In this document: positions 1 to 8,346 of the stretch, one piece after another
How the letters are laid out: every line of letters starts with the position of its first letter
Position numbering within the stretch: the stretch's first letter is position 1
Source: Brevundimonas sp.
Lineage (GTDB): Bacteria > Pseudomonadota > Alphaproteobacteria > Caulobacterales > Caulobacteraceae
DNA length: 43,118 nt
Direction: 5' to 3'
Assembly: GCF_013823285.1 (NCBI RefSeq)
Contig: NZ_PNLV01000009.1
Span: 1-43,118, forward strand
The notes under the pieces: model-generated
The model's database searches: none
Told to the model about the DNA's origin: nothing
The model's input: the letters and a program-made list of their open reading frames with translations, nothing else
Made by a program: the position numbers and the translations under genes

Positions 1-1392
1 TTCGGGGCCTTCGGCGCGGATGACCCGGTGGGTGGCGCGCCGCCACTGGAACCGGGCAGGGGGGCTGTCGGGCGCCAGAGCCACGGCCTCGACCGGCTGG
101 GGCGGATCGAACAGGTGCAACGGCCGCAGCTGGGGCGAATCCGGGTCGGGCGCAGGCCAGTCCTCGCCGCGCGGCGTCGCCTGGGCGGGCGCCAGCCGGC
201 TGGATCGCTCCGGCAGGTGAGAGGCCACGGGCGTGACCCGCAGCACTGCCTCAGGCCCCAGCCTGGCGCTCAACTGGTCGATCAGGGCGTCCAGGGCCTC
301 GCCGCCGTGGGGGCGCTGGTCGAAGGCGACCTGCCGGGCCGCGACGGCGCGCAGCTGCTCGGCGCCCAGACGCAGGTGGTCAAAGCCGAAGCCGGGATCC
401 ACCGGCCGGCCCAGCGCCGCCAGCCGCTCGCGGAACAGGCGCATGACCACCCCCGCCTCCCGCACGGGGCGGGCGGTCTGCAGGGCGATGCGGCGGACGT
501 GGCCGTCCAGGCGGTACAGACCCAGCACGAACCGCCGCGCGCCCTGACCCCGGCTCTCGAGCTGCTGTTCGGCGTCTGCCAGCAGGTCGGCGATGACGGC
601 GTGCACCGCGTCCAGATCGGTGATGGGTTCGGCCAGCACCCGGTCGGCGGTGACCGGCGACGGCGGACGGTGGGGCGTGATGCGCACATCCACCCGCCCC
701 ATCACCCGGTCCAGCCGATCGGGGAAATCGGCGCCGAAGCGGGCGGCCAGCGGCGCCCGGGGCCGGGCGTCCAGATCGCCGAGGGTCTTCAGCCCCGCCC
801 GGCGGATGGCCTGATGATCGCGCGGGTCCAGTTCCATGGCCGCCACGGGCAGGCGCTGCGCAAGGGCCGCGTCCTGCCCCTCCGGCGCGACGCCGCCGGG
901 ACCGAACCGGGCCAGGGCTCGGGCGGTCTGGGGCGTGCGGGCGAGCGCCAGCCGGACCTGCAGCCCGAGGCGTTTAGCCCGGGCCCTGACCACGCCGACC
1001 ATCCGCGCCTCGCCGCCGAACAGATGGGCGCAGCCGGTCACGTCCAGCATCAGGCCGTTGGGCGCGTCCAGCGCCGCCATGGGGGTGAAACGGTCGAAAT
1101 CCTCCAGCACCGCGCGCAGCAGTCGGGCGTCGGCCTCGCCGTCGTGGGGAACCGCCTCGATCCCGGGTACCCGCGCCTGGGCGTCGGCCAGGGTCATGCC
1201 GGGCGACAGTCCCAGCGACAGGGCGGCCGGGTTCGCCGCCGTCAGACGCAGGGCGCCCCGGTCCTTGTCCACCAGAACCACGGGATGCTCAGGCGGCGCG
1301 GGATCGGCCTGCGCCCGCCGCAGCCGGTCGGTCGGCAGGACGGGAAACCAGACCGCCAGATGCCGACGGCGTGACGAAACTGCGCGTCTCAC
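1..1392 (-). CDS. imuB: Y-family DNA polymerase-like protein ImuB (3' end beyond window)
   Basis: Minus-strand reading from GTG at 1392: MRRAVSSRRRHLAVWFPVLPTDRLRRAQ...LDVTGCAHLFGGEARMV...; typical ImuB N-terminus and Y-family features, directly downstream of imuA. Absent from the ORF track because the frame runs off the window. Confidence 0.88.
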   Translation of the reverse strand, partial: MRRAVSSRRRHLAVWFPVLPTDRLRRAQADPAPPEHPVVLVDKDRGALRLTAANPAALSLGLSPGMTLADAQARVPGIEAVPHDGEADARLLRAVLEDFDRFTPMAALDAPNGLMLDVTGCAHLFGGEARMVGVVRARAKRLGLQVRLALARTPQTARALARFGPGGVAPEGQDAALAQRLPVAAMELDPRDHQAIRRAGLKTLGDLDARPRAPLAARFGADFPDRLDRVMGRVDVRITPHRPPSPVTADRVLAEPITDLDAVHAVIADLLADAEQQLESRGQGARRFVLGLYRLDGHVRRIALQTARPVREAGVVMRLFRERLAALGRPVDPGFGFDHLRLGAEQLRAVAARQVAFDQRPHGGEALDALIDQLSARLGPEAVLRVTPVASHLPERSSRLAPAQATPRGEDWPAPDPDSPQLRPLHLFDPPQPVEAVALAPDSPPARFQWRRATHRVIRAEGPE

Positions 1393-2059
1393 GATCCCAC
1401 TCCATGGTCCATTCGCCGGGCGGCGCGCCGGACCGGCTGCGCAACAGCCGAGCTCGAAAGGCCGGTCGTCCCGGCGCATTGGCGGCCAGCGGCGCGGACG
1501 GGGCCGAGGCGATCGACCAACGGGTCTCCGCCGCGCTTGGCGCCGGCTCGGCGTTGGCGCGCACCAGCAGACCCAGGGTCGACCCGCTGCGCGCCGCCAT
1601 CATCAGTCGCCGGCTGGCGGTCAGGCCGTGGACTTTCGCCTCGCCCCAGCCGCTCATGATCACCGCCCCGGCCGCCCCGCTGCGCAAGGCCTCCTCGCCC
1701 GCCGCAAGCAGGGAGGCGGCGTCGGAGACCCGCACCATGATCAGATCGCCGGGATCCAGGCCCCAGGCCGACAGCCCGGGGCCAAAGGGCTCCCCCATCT
1801 CGGATCGTCCCGTTGTCTGGAGGATCCACACGGTTGTCCCCGAAACGCTGGATGCCAGACCCAGGGCGAACCCGTGGGCCGCCACCGCCTGGCGGGGCAC
1901 TTCGGGCAGCACCTCGTGCACCGCATCCGCCCTGACCGCCCCCAGACGCCCGTCCAGCGCCTCAATCCCCAACCGAAAGGGCTGCCCAGGCATGCACGGC
2001 CTGGGCTTTAGGGCCGACAGCTGTCGGCGCAGATGGTGAAGGGAAGGCGGCGGAGGCAT
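1289..2059 (-). CDS. imuA: ImuA, RecA/SulA-like mutasome protein
   Basis: 256 aa ORF MPPPPSLHHLRRQL...GQPFRLGIEALDGRLG...AVHEVLPE...; upstream of and overlapping imuB; LexA box upstream. Confidence 0.85.
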   Translation of the reverse strand: MPPPPSLHHLRRQLSALKPRPCMPGQPFRLGIEALDGRLGAVRADAVHEVLPEVPRQAVAAHGFALGLASSVSGTTVWILQTTGRSEMGEPFGPGLSAWGLDPGDLIMVRVSDAASLLAAGEEALRSGAAGAVIMSGWGEAKVHGLTASRRLMMAARSGSTLGLLVRANAEPAPSAAETRWSIASAPSAPLAANAPGRPAFRARLLRSRSGAPPGEWTMEWDRETRSFVTPSASGGLVSRPADRPAAAGAGRSRAA

Positions 2060-2063
2060 AAAA

Positions 2064-2078
2064 GTTCCTGATATGTTC
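2064..2078. promoter_or_regulatory. LexA (SOS) box, GTTC-N7-GTTC
   Basis: gttcctgatatgttc: exact match to the alphaproteobacterial LexA consensus GTTCN7GTTC, 5 bp upstream of the imuA ATG. Confidence 0.85.
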
Positions 2079-2216
2079 TCTCATATGCCTCTCCTTCCGC
2101 CATGAGAGTCAAGCGGAGCGTTGGGCAGAAAACGGCCTGTGCCAGGACAAGACCCGAGAGTCTCTTGACGGAATGCGGCATGAGCGGAATCTATCTGGCC
2201 TCAGGAGGGACATGAC

Positions 2217-2471
2217 GTGCCGACACGCAAATCCCTGATCAGATCAACCGCCGGGGTGAGGCTGGAGCGGATCGAGCAACTGAGCGCCCAAGGCAGGGTT
2301 CAGCAGCAGCACTTCACGCTTCGGACCCTGCGACCCCAAGCTCCTCGCGTCATCGCCGACGAGACGGCCGCGCTTGACGCCTTTGATCTGGAGGTCATCG
2401 CCTCCCTCGCCGATCCTGTGGCGTCGAAACTGGCGGATCATAAGGATCAAGCCGACCGTTCCGGCGCCTGA
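2217..2471 (+). CDS. hypothetical protein
   Basis: 84 aa ORF from GTG with AGGAGG about 9 nt upstream; no family recognised. Confidence 0.45.
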   Translation: MPTRKSLIRSTAGVRLERIEQLSAQGRVQQQHFTLRTLRPQAPRVIADETAALDAFDLEVIASLADPVASKLADHKDQADRSGA

Positions 2472-2531
2472 ACGAAAAAGGCCCCGTCGGCGCGAGCCGG
2501 CGGAGCCTCATCATGTCACTGCCTTGAAAGG

Positions 2532-2705
2532 CTAGTCCCCCGTGCCGAACCCGGCGGGGCCGCCGGCGCCCTGCGAGCCGTCGCCGCCTGTAGCAGGCGA
2601 TCCGGGCTTCTGACCGGGCTGATCGTCAGCGGGCGTCTGACCGGGGGTGTTGCCCTGGCCGGGCTGGCGCGGATCGTTGTCTTGTTCGATCGGTTGGTCG
2701 GTCAT
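2532..2705 (-). CDS. small G/P/Q-rich hydrophilic hypothetical protein
   Basis: 57 aa MTDQPIEQDNDPRQPGQGNTPGQTPADDQPGQKPGSPATGGDGSQGAPAGPAGFGTGD; ATG start with stop at 2532; below the ORF-track cutoff. Confidence 0.5.
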   Translation of the reverse strand: MTDQPIEQDNDPRQPGQGNTPGQTPADDQPGQKPGSPATGGDGSQGAGGPAGFGTGD

Positions 2706-2969
2706 GATGCTCTCCAGTGGTTGCTCCGATCAACCAGGGGCGAAGGCGCTTGTTCCCGGCTCCCCGACGAACCGGGTTCGCGCCAGGGTGAGATCTGGCG
2801 AAGGAGCGGGCCGAAGGTAGTCCCAGCACTGGGGCTTATGCCTACAAGCGACGGGAGCGTGATGGTGGACCGTCAGGCACGGCCCGTCCGATGTCCGCTC
2901 TCAGACCAGATCCGAATGTCGGCTGCTGGCGCTTCTCAGTCCTTCAGTCGCCGATGGGCGGCGCTTTCG

Positions 2970-4287
2970 GACTGGGATGACAGGGTCACGGTGAACGTGC
3001 TGCTGTCCTTTGCCCAGTTCGAGCGGGACGTGACGGGGGAGCGCATACGCGACAAGATCGCCGCTTCAAAGGCCAAGGGCATGTGGATGGGTGGCGTCGT
3101 GCCCTTGGGATACGACGCGCCCGACAACTCGGGCGACAGGCGTTTGCGCGTCAACGAGACCGAGGCGGCGACAGTGCGGATGATTTTCGATGAGCTCATC
3201 GCATGTCGGTCCTTTTATGATCTCCAGCAACGGCTGGAAGAGGAGGGGATACGGTCAAAGGCCGGTCGCTCCCGGCGCGGCGTCGCCTATCCGGGGATGC
3301 CTTTCAGCCGGGGGGCCCTTCGCCATCTGCTGCAGAACAAGACCTACCTCGGCCTTATCTGCCACAAGGGCGGGACCTACGAGGGCCGGCATGAGCCTAT
3401 TGTCGACCAGCATACGTTTGATGCCGTGCAGGGCCTGCTAGAAAAGAGGAGCGCAGTCTGGAAGGCGCGAGGCGCCGAGTCTTGACAGAGCGCCGCTTCG
3501 GGGGCGGGTTTTCGATGAGCTCGGGCAACTCATGCGGCCATTGTTCGTCCGGCGGAAGGGGCGCGTATACAGCTATTACGTCGGGCCAGCTCCCTTACTC
3601 GGCATAATCGGACCGCAGCAGGCGGACGCCTTACGTCGCGTCCCCTGCGCCGCGCTGGAGGGAATACTTCTCCGACGTCTCGGCCACCTGATTGACCGAG
3701 ATGAGCGAACGATCAGCATCGATGATCTCCGCAGGGCGGTGGCGCGCGTCGAGATCCGGAGTGATTGCGTGCATCTGGTGGTCGCTCTCAGGGCTCTGAA
3801 ATATTTCAGGGAGGATTTGAACCCTGCTGCGGCGGTGGAGGCCAGGCTGATCTCCGGCGATCGTGTCCTCGCCGAGGTGAACCGACCCGGGCACATTCGG
3901 ATCGCCCTACCCATCCGGATGAAGGTTCGTGGAGGGCGGACCTGGTTCAGCCATCAGGGGCGGGAGGTCGGCGCCGATGCAGACGCGGCGAGGTCCGCAG
4001 CCCTGAAACGGTTGAGGAGCGCCCATGAAGCATTTGCCCTCGCCCGTCCCGGTCTATCGCCGTTGCGACACGTTGTGCGGACAGCGAGGACGCCTACGGC
4101 TGATTTCAGGAAGTACGCGTGGGTCTTCCTCGCTCCCGACATCCAGTCCGCGATCCTGACCGGTGGCATCTCCACCGGGGCAATAGCCAAGCTCAACACT
4201 CAGAAGGCGATTCCTCTGAGCTGGGAGGCCCAGCGTCGACTGCTGGGGATAGACGGTGCTGCTCAAGCGGACATGTTGGGCGCGTAA
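2970..4287 (+). pseudogene. large serine recombinase remnant (N-terminal catalytic domain missing, frameshifted near 3480)
   Basis: VNVLLSFAQFERDVTGERIRDKIAASKAKGMWMGGVVPLGYD (resolvase C-terminal/recombinase domain) in one frame to 3485, then DRAPLRGRVFDELGQLMRPLFVRRKGRVYSYYV... in another frame to 4287. No catalytic-Ser N-terminal domain upstream. Confidence 0.85.
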
Positions 4288-4336
4288 GGTTCGAGTCTCC
4301 CCGGCCAGTCCAGGGTGCGCTAGCTGAAGCAGCGCG

Positions 4337-4525
4337 AGGTCACCGCGACCTGTTCGGCTTCCTGACCAGCGATCCGAACGCCCAGGTGCGGACCGTTCAT
4401 TCCAAGACCATGCCCGTGATCCTGACCAAGCCGAAGGACTTCGAGATATGGATGACGGCGCAGCGGGAGATCGCGGCCGATCTGCAGCGGCCGCTGTCGG
4501 AGGGGGCGCCTCGTTGTCTTGAAAC
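4337..4525 (+). pseudogene. SRAP (SOS response-associated peptidase, YedK/HMCES-like) C-terminal fragment
   Basis: Translation DLFGFLTSDPNAQVRTVHSKTMPVILTKPKDFEIWMTAQREIAADLQRPLSEGA matches the SRAP C-terminal pattern (FLTTEPN..IHPKAMPVIL..W......LQRPL); N-terminal catalytic Cys region absent. Confidence 0.7.
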
Positions 4526-4688
4526 GGTAAGCGCGACCTGGATTGGCGCGCAAGTCTGGAGCGTCGTGATCGGGTCATTCTCGGCGCGGGTCGCAATGTT
4601 CGCCGACGGCTGATTTGGGCTCAAAGCGGACCTCTGGCAGGTCCGCAAAACGGATCGCTATGAGGAGCCGAGCTTTGTAGCATCCTTG

Positions 4689-5072
4689 TCAATGAGCCAC
4701 GTGGCGGTCCAGTTTGCGGTGCCGCCAGTTGAGCGTGTGCGCCCCGGCCAGCAACAGGGCGCCGGCGACCGTCAGGCCGGTTTCCCAGTCATGCGAGGGA
4801 AACGCCGCCACGCCGGCCACCAGAAGCGCCAGACCCGAGCCGGCCAGTATCGCGAGAGACCACGAACGGGTCACGGGACGGCTGAAGGCCCAGAGCGAAA
4901 CTGGCGCGGCGATCGCCACGAACAGCCAGTGCACCCATTCCGTCTCAGCCCAGACCCCGGCCAGAGGTAGCAGGCTCGCCACCAACGGCAGGGCCAGGCA
5001 GTGGGTCAGGCACAATCCCGACACGCCGATGGCCAGACTATCTCCGAGGGCGGCAGTGCGGGCAGCGGGCAT
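4689..5072 (-). CDS. MerC domain-containing membrane protein
   Basis: 127 aa, about four TM segments, LCLTHCLALPL (Cys-x3-His-Cys-like) motif; divergent from the ABC operon. Confidence 0.75.
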   Translation of the reverse strand: MPAARTAALGDSLAIGVSGLCLTHCLALPLVASLLPLAGVWAETEWVHWLFVAIAAPVSLWAFSRPVTRSWSLAILAGSGLALLVAGVAAFPSHDWETGLTVAGALLLAGAHTLNWRHRKLDRHVAH

Positions 5073-5102
5073 GGTCTCTCTCCGGAAGGTTGCCCTTCTA
5101 TG

Positions 5103-5117
5103 TGTTACTATATAACA
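5103..5117. promoter_or_regulatory. predicted Zur box TGTTACTATATAACA
   Basis: 15-bp palindrome between the divergent MerC-like gene and ABC operon; differs by one base from the site at 12477-12491; resembles Zur GTTATANTATAAC-type operators. Confidence 0.7.
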
Positions 5118-5128
5118 CTCAACACAAG

Positions 5129-5806
5129 ATGCCTGATGTCGAGAAATCTCCCCTGCTGCAGACGCACGCCCTGAGGGTCGGGTGGGACGGCGCCGCCGTG
5201 GCCGATCTGGACGATCTCGCCCTTGAAGCCCGCGACGCGAGTCTGATGCTCGGGCCGTCGGGCAGCGGCAAGACCACGGCGCTATTCACCCTCGCCGGTC
5301 TTCTCCCGCCGGTGGCGGGGGAGGTGCGGCTGGCGGGCGATGCCCTCTGGAGCCTGCCTGCCGCCCGCCGGCGCGCCCTGCGGTCGAGCCGGATCGCGGT
5401 GGTGTTTCAGGACATGCACCTGCTGGGCGGCCTGAGCGTGATGGACAATCTGCTGCTGGCGCCGTTCGCGGCCGGGGCGCGGCAGGACCGGGGCGCGGCG
5501 ATGGGCAGCCTCGAGCGGCTGGGTCTGGCGGGGCTGGCGGATCGCAAGGCCGACGCCCTCAGCCGGGGCGAGGCCCAGCGCGTGGCGGTGGCCCGCGCCG
5601 TGCTGATGCAGCCGCGCCTCATCCTGGCCGACGAACCCACGGCCAGCCTTGATGACGACAATGCCGAGCGGGTGGGGCGCCTGCTTGTGGACGCGGCGGC
5701 GGACGTCGGGGCGGTGCTGGTGATCGCCACCCACGACCGCCGGCTGATGACGCTCGTGCCGGGCCGGATACCGCTGCGGGCGCCCGGGGCGGAGGTCGCG
5801 GCGTGA
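5129..5806 (+). CDS. ABC transporter ATP-binding protein (LolD/MacB-like)
   Basis: Walker A GPSGSGKTT, signature LSRGEAQRVAVARA, Walker B LILADEPTASLD; start taken at 5129 so that the operator lies outside the CDS. Confidence 0.88.
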   Translation: MPDVEKSPLLQTHALRVGWDGAAVADLDDLALEARDASLMLGPSGSGKTTALFTLAGLLPPVAGEVRLAGDALWSLPAARRRALRSSRIAVVFQDMHLLGGLSVMDNLLLAPFAAGARQDRGAAMGSLERLGLAGLADRKADALSRGEAQRVAVARAVLMQPRLILADEPTASLDDDNAERVGRLLVDAAADVGAVLVIATHDRRLMTLVPGRIPLRAPGAEVAA

Positions 5807-7041
5807 ACCCGTTCAAGCTGACCGCAGCCCTGATCGCCCGACGACCCGCAAGCTGGGCCTTTCACGTTCTGGTTCTGGCCATGGCGGCGGCCGTCACCGG
5901 GGCGGTGCTGCTGGTCCAGCAGGCGGCGGAAGAGGGTCTCCAGCGCGATCTGGCCGAGGTCGATCTGGTGGTCGGCGCCGAGGGCAGCCCCCTGCAACTG
6001 GTCATGTCCGCCCTGTTCCAGACCGACGCGCCCACGGGGAATATTCCGCTGGGGGAAGCCCGGCGTCTGGCCGCGGATCCGCTGGTCGCCCGGGCGATCC
6101 CCCTGTCCCTCGGCGACAGCCTTGGGACGGCGCGCATCGTCGGAACCGAGCCGGCCTATGCCGATCTCTATGGCGCCCGCCTGCGGGACGGGCGCTGGTG
6201 GACCGCCCCTCTGGAAGCCGTGATCGGGGCGGAGGTGGCGCGCACCCAAGGCCTCGCGCCCGGCGATGAATTCGTCGGCGCCCATGGTCTGGGAACCGGC
6301 GGCGACGCCCATGAGGACCATCCCTACCGGGTGGTGGGCGTCCTGGCGCCCACCGGCGCCGTGATCGATCGGTTGATCCTGACGGATCTGGCCAGTGTCT
6401 GGGTGCTGCATGAGGCTCACGCAGCCGAGGCGGCGCCCGAGCATCACGCCCATGTGGGCCACGATCATGGCCATGAGGCATCCCCCCGAACGGAGGCGGC
6501 GGCCCGCGAGGTGACGGCCGTTCTGATCCAGTACCGGTCCGCCCTGGGCGCGGTGACGCTGCCGCCGCGGATCGACCGCATCCCCGGACTTCAGGCCGCG
6601 TCGCCGGCGCGGGAGGCGCAGCGCCTCAACGCCCTGCTGGGGGCCGGAGCGGGCGCCATGGCCCGGCTGGGGCAGGGGCTCATGCTTGTCGCGGCGCTGG
6701 GCTTCGTGGTGGCGACCAGCGCCGCCGTTCTGGCCCGGCGACGGGAGCTGGCCCTGCTGACGGCCTTGGGCTGCGGGCCGATCAGGCTGGCGAGCCTCAT
6801 CCTGCTGGAGGCCGCCATACTGGGTCTGGCCGCCGGTCTGGCGGGCTGGCTTGGCGCGCGAGGGCTGACCGAGGCCGTGGCGCGATGGGGCGCTTCGCCT
6901 CTGGACCTGCCCACGCCGCCGCTCGCGGGCCTTGATGTCCTCCTGATCGCCGGGCCCGTGCTGGTCGCTCTGCTCGCAGGCCTTCCTGCCGCCGTCATCG
7001 CCGCGCGCACCGACCCGGTCCGCGTGCTGGGAGAGCGCTGA
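5803..7041 (+). CDS. FtsX-like ABC transporter permease with His-rich loop
   Basis: 412 aa; periplasmic domain plus C-terminal TM bundle; HEAHAAEAAPEHHAHVGHDHGHEA insert; ATGA-type overlap with neighbours. Confidence 0.85.
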   Translation: MNPFKLTAALIARRPASWAFHVLVLAMAAAVTGAVLLVQQAAEEGLQRDLAEVDLVVGAEGSPLQLVMSALFQTDAPTGNIPLGEARRLAADPLVARAIPLSLGDSLGTARIVGTEPAYADLYGARLRDGRWWTAPLEAVIGAEVARTQGLAPGDEFVGAHGLGTGGDAHEDHPYRVVGVLAPTGAVIDRLILTDLASVWVLHEAHAAEAAPEHHAHVGHDHGHEASPRTEAAAREVTAVLIQYRSALGAVTLPPRIDRIPGLQAASPAREAQRLNALLGAGAGAMARLGQGLMLVAALGFVVATSAAVLARRRELALLTALGCGPIRLASLILLEAAILGLAAGLAGWLGARGLTEAVARWGASPLDLPTPPLAGLDVLLIAGPVLVALLAGLPAAVIAARTDPVRVLGER

Positions 7042-7754
7042 TGGTTCGCTATGCACCGGTGATCCTCGCGGCGCTGGCGCTGGCCGCTTGCGGCGAGCCC
7101 TCAGCCACGACAGAGCCCGCGCTCGCCGGCGGCGCCGCGGCCGAAGCGTGGGGAGCCGTGGGGCAGGGCGCCGAGCCGATCACGCCGCCGGCGAGCCCCT
7201 CCGCCGACGAGGACGCGCGGGCTTCGGTCGATCAGGACGCGCCGCTGGACCCTCTGGATCAGGCGATGGCCGACCTGCCGCCGATCCAGACCGGGCCCAT
7301 GTCGTCCGGCGCCGGCGGCCCTTGGGATGACGAACTGGCCGCCGAGCGTCAGGCCCAGCTGAACCTTCCAACGGCGGATGATCCGCTCTGGGACCTGTTG
7401 CGCCAGACGCGGGTGACAATCGACGAGCGCACCCAGCTGTTCGAGGCGTCCCACCCCGCCCCGGTCCGCGCCCGCGCCGGACGCCGCGTCACCGTGCGGG
7501 GCTACATGCTGCCGCTGGAAGCCACGAACAGGACGGCCCACTTCCTGATCTCGCCTTATACGCCCGTCTGCTATTTCCACCCGCCCGCGGAGCCCAACGA
7601 GGTGATCGAGGTTCGCCTCAGCCGCCCCATCGAGGCGGGCTATCATCTGGTGGAGGTGACGGGCGTGCTGCGGCTGTCCAATGACGGAGAGAAGGGCCTG
7701 TTCTTCGTCATTCCCGAGGGCTCGGCGCGGGTGATCGAACGGGTGGTGGGCTGA
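7041..7754 (+). CDS. DUF3299 domain-containing lipoprotein
   Basis: Lipobox LALAACGE; GYMLPLEATNRTAHFLISPYTPVCYFHPPAEPNEVIEV; coupled to the permease gene. Confidence 0.75.
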   Translation: MVRYAPVILAALALAACGEPSATTEPALAGGAAAEAWGAVGQGAEPITPPASPSADEDARASVDQDAPLDPLDQAMADLPPIQTGPMSSGAGGPWDDELAAERQAQLNLPTADDPLWDLLRQTRVTIDERTQLFEASHPAPVRARAGRRVTVRGYMLPLEATNRTAHFLISPYTPVCYFHPPAEPNEVIEVRLSRPIEAGYHLVEVTGVLRLSNDGEKGLFFVIPEGSARVIERVVG

Positions 7755-8343
7755 CGGCCTGGGGCGCTGCTTCGGGTTCCAGCGACCAGACGTCCAGGGT
7801 CAGCACCTGCCGGGGCGCGGCGGGGGATGCGGCGGGCGAGCGGTGAAGCAGTACCGGAAAGTCGGGCCAGGCCTCCCAGCCCGGCGCCGAGCCCTTCATG
7901 ATCGCTACGTCGCCTGGAAACAGCGTGCGGACCTGGCCCTTCGTCTGGCTGAGCCGGGCATCCAGATCGTCGCCGCATTCGTGCGCGAACAGCCATTCCG
8001 TACCCGGCCCGGCATAGGTGGTGATGAGCCTGACGGACACGGCGTCCTGATGAAAGCGGGGGCACTGGCGCTCCCGAACGGTCTCATGACGGCCTTTCCA
8101 GAAGAGGCTTCCGCTGACCGCGCAGAAGATTTCTCCGAGCTGCTGGAGATCCGTGTGCAGCCATTCGGGCGCCTGGCCCGAGGTGGAGACCCCGACCCCG
8201 TCAAAGGCCAGGAGGATGTCTCTATCCTCATGGAGATCCAGACACGGCGAGGGCCGGTTCCAGACCGCCATCCGCACCTGTGGCTCCCACAGGGTTGAAA
8301 AGACCAGAGGGGTCAGACCCTCGACGACGCAGCCGACAGCCAT
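7708..8343 (-). CDS. DUF1826 domain-containing protein
   Basis: CPRFHQDAVSVRLITTYAGPGTEWL...TLFPGDVAIMKGSAPGWE...LLHRSP matches the DUF1826 pattern; 3' end overlaps the convergent DUF3299 gene. Confidence 0.75.
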   Translation of the reverse strand: MAVGCVVEGLTPLVFSTLWEPQVRMAVWNRPSPCLDLHEDRDILLAFDGVGVSTSGQAPEWLHTDLQQLGEIFCAVSGSLFWKGRHETVRERQCPRFHQDAVSVRLITTYAGPGTEWLFAHECGDDLDARLSQTKGQVRTLFPGDVAIMKGSAPGWEAWPDFPVLLHRSPAASPAAPRQVLTLDVWSLEPEAAPQAVSPPPVRSPAPSPRE

Positions 8344-8346
8344 TCT

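Noticed and set aside
28-1374. 448-aa plus-strand ORF
   Set aside because: Shadow of the imuB codon pattern in high-GC DNA; low-complexity translation with no recognisable domain.
5407-7056. 549-aa minus-strand ORF
   Set aside because: Antisense to the ABC ATPase/permease genes, which have clear family motifs.
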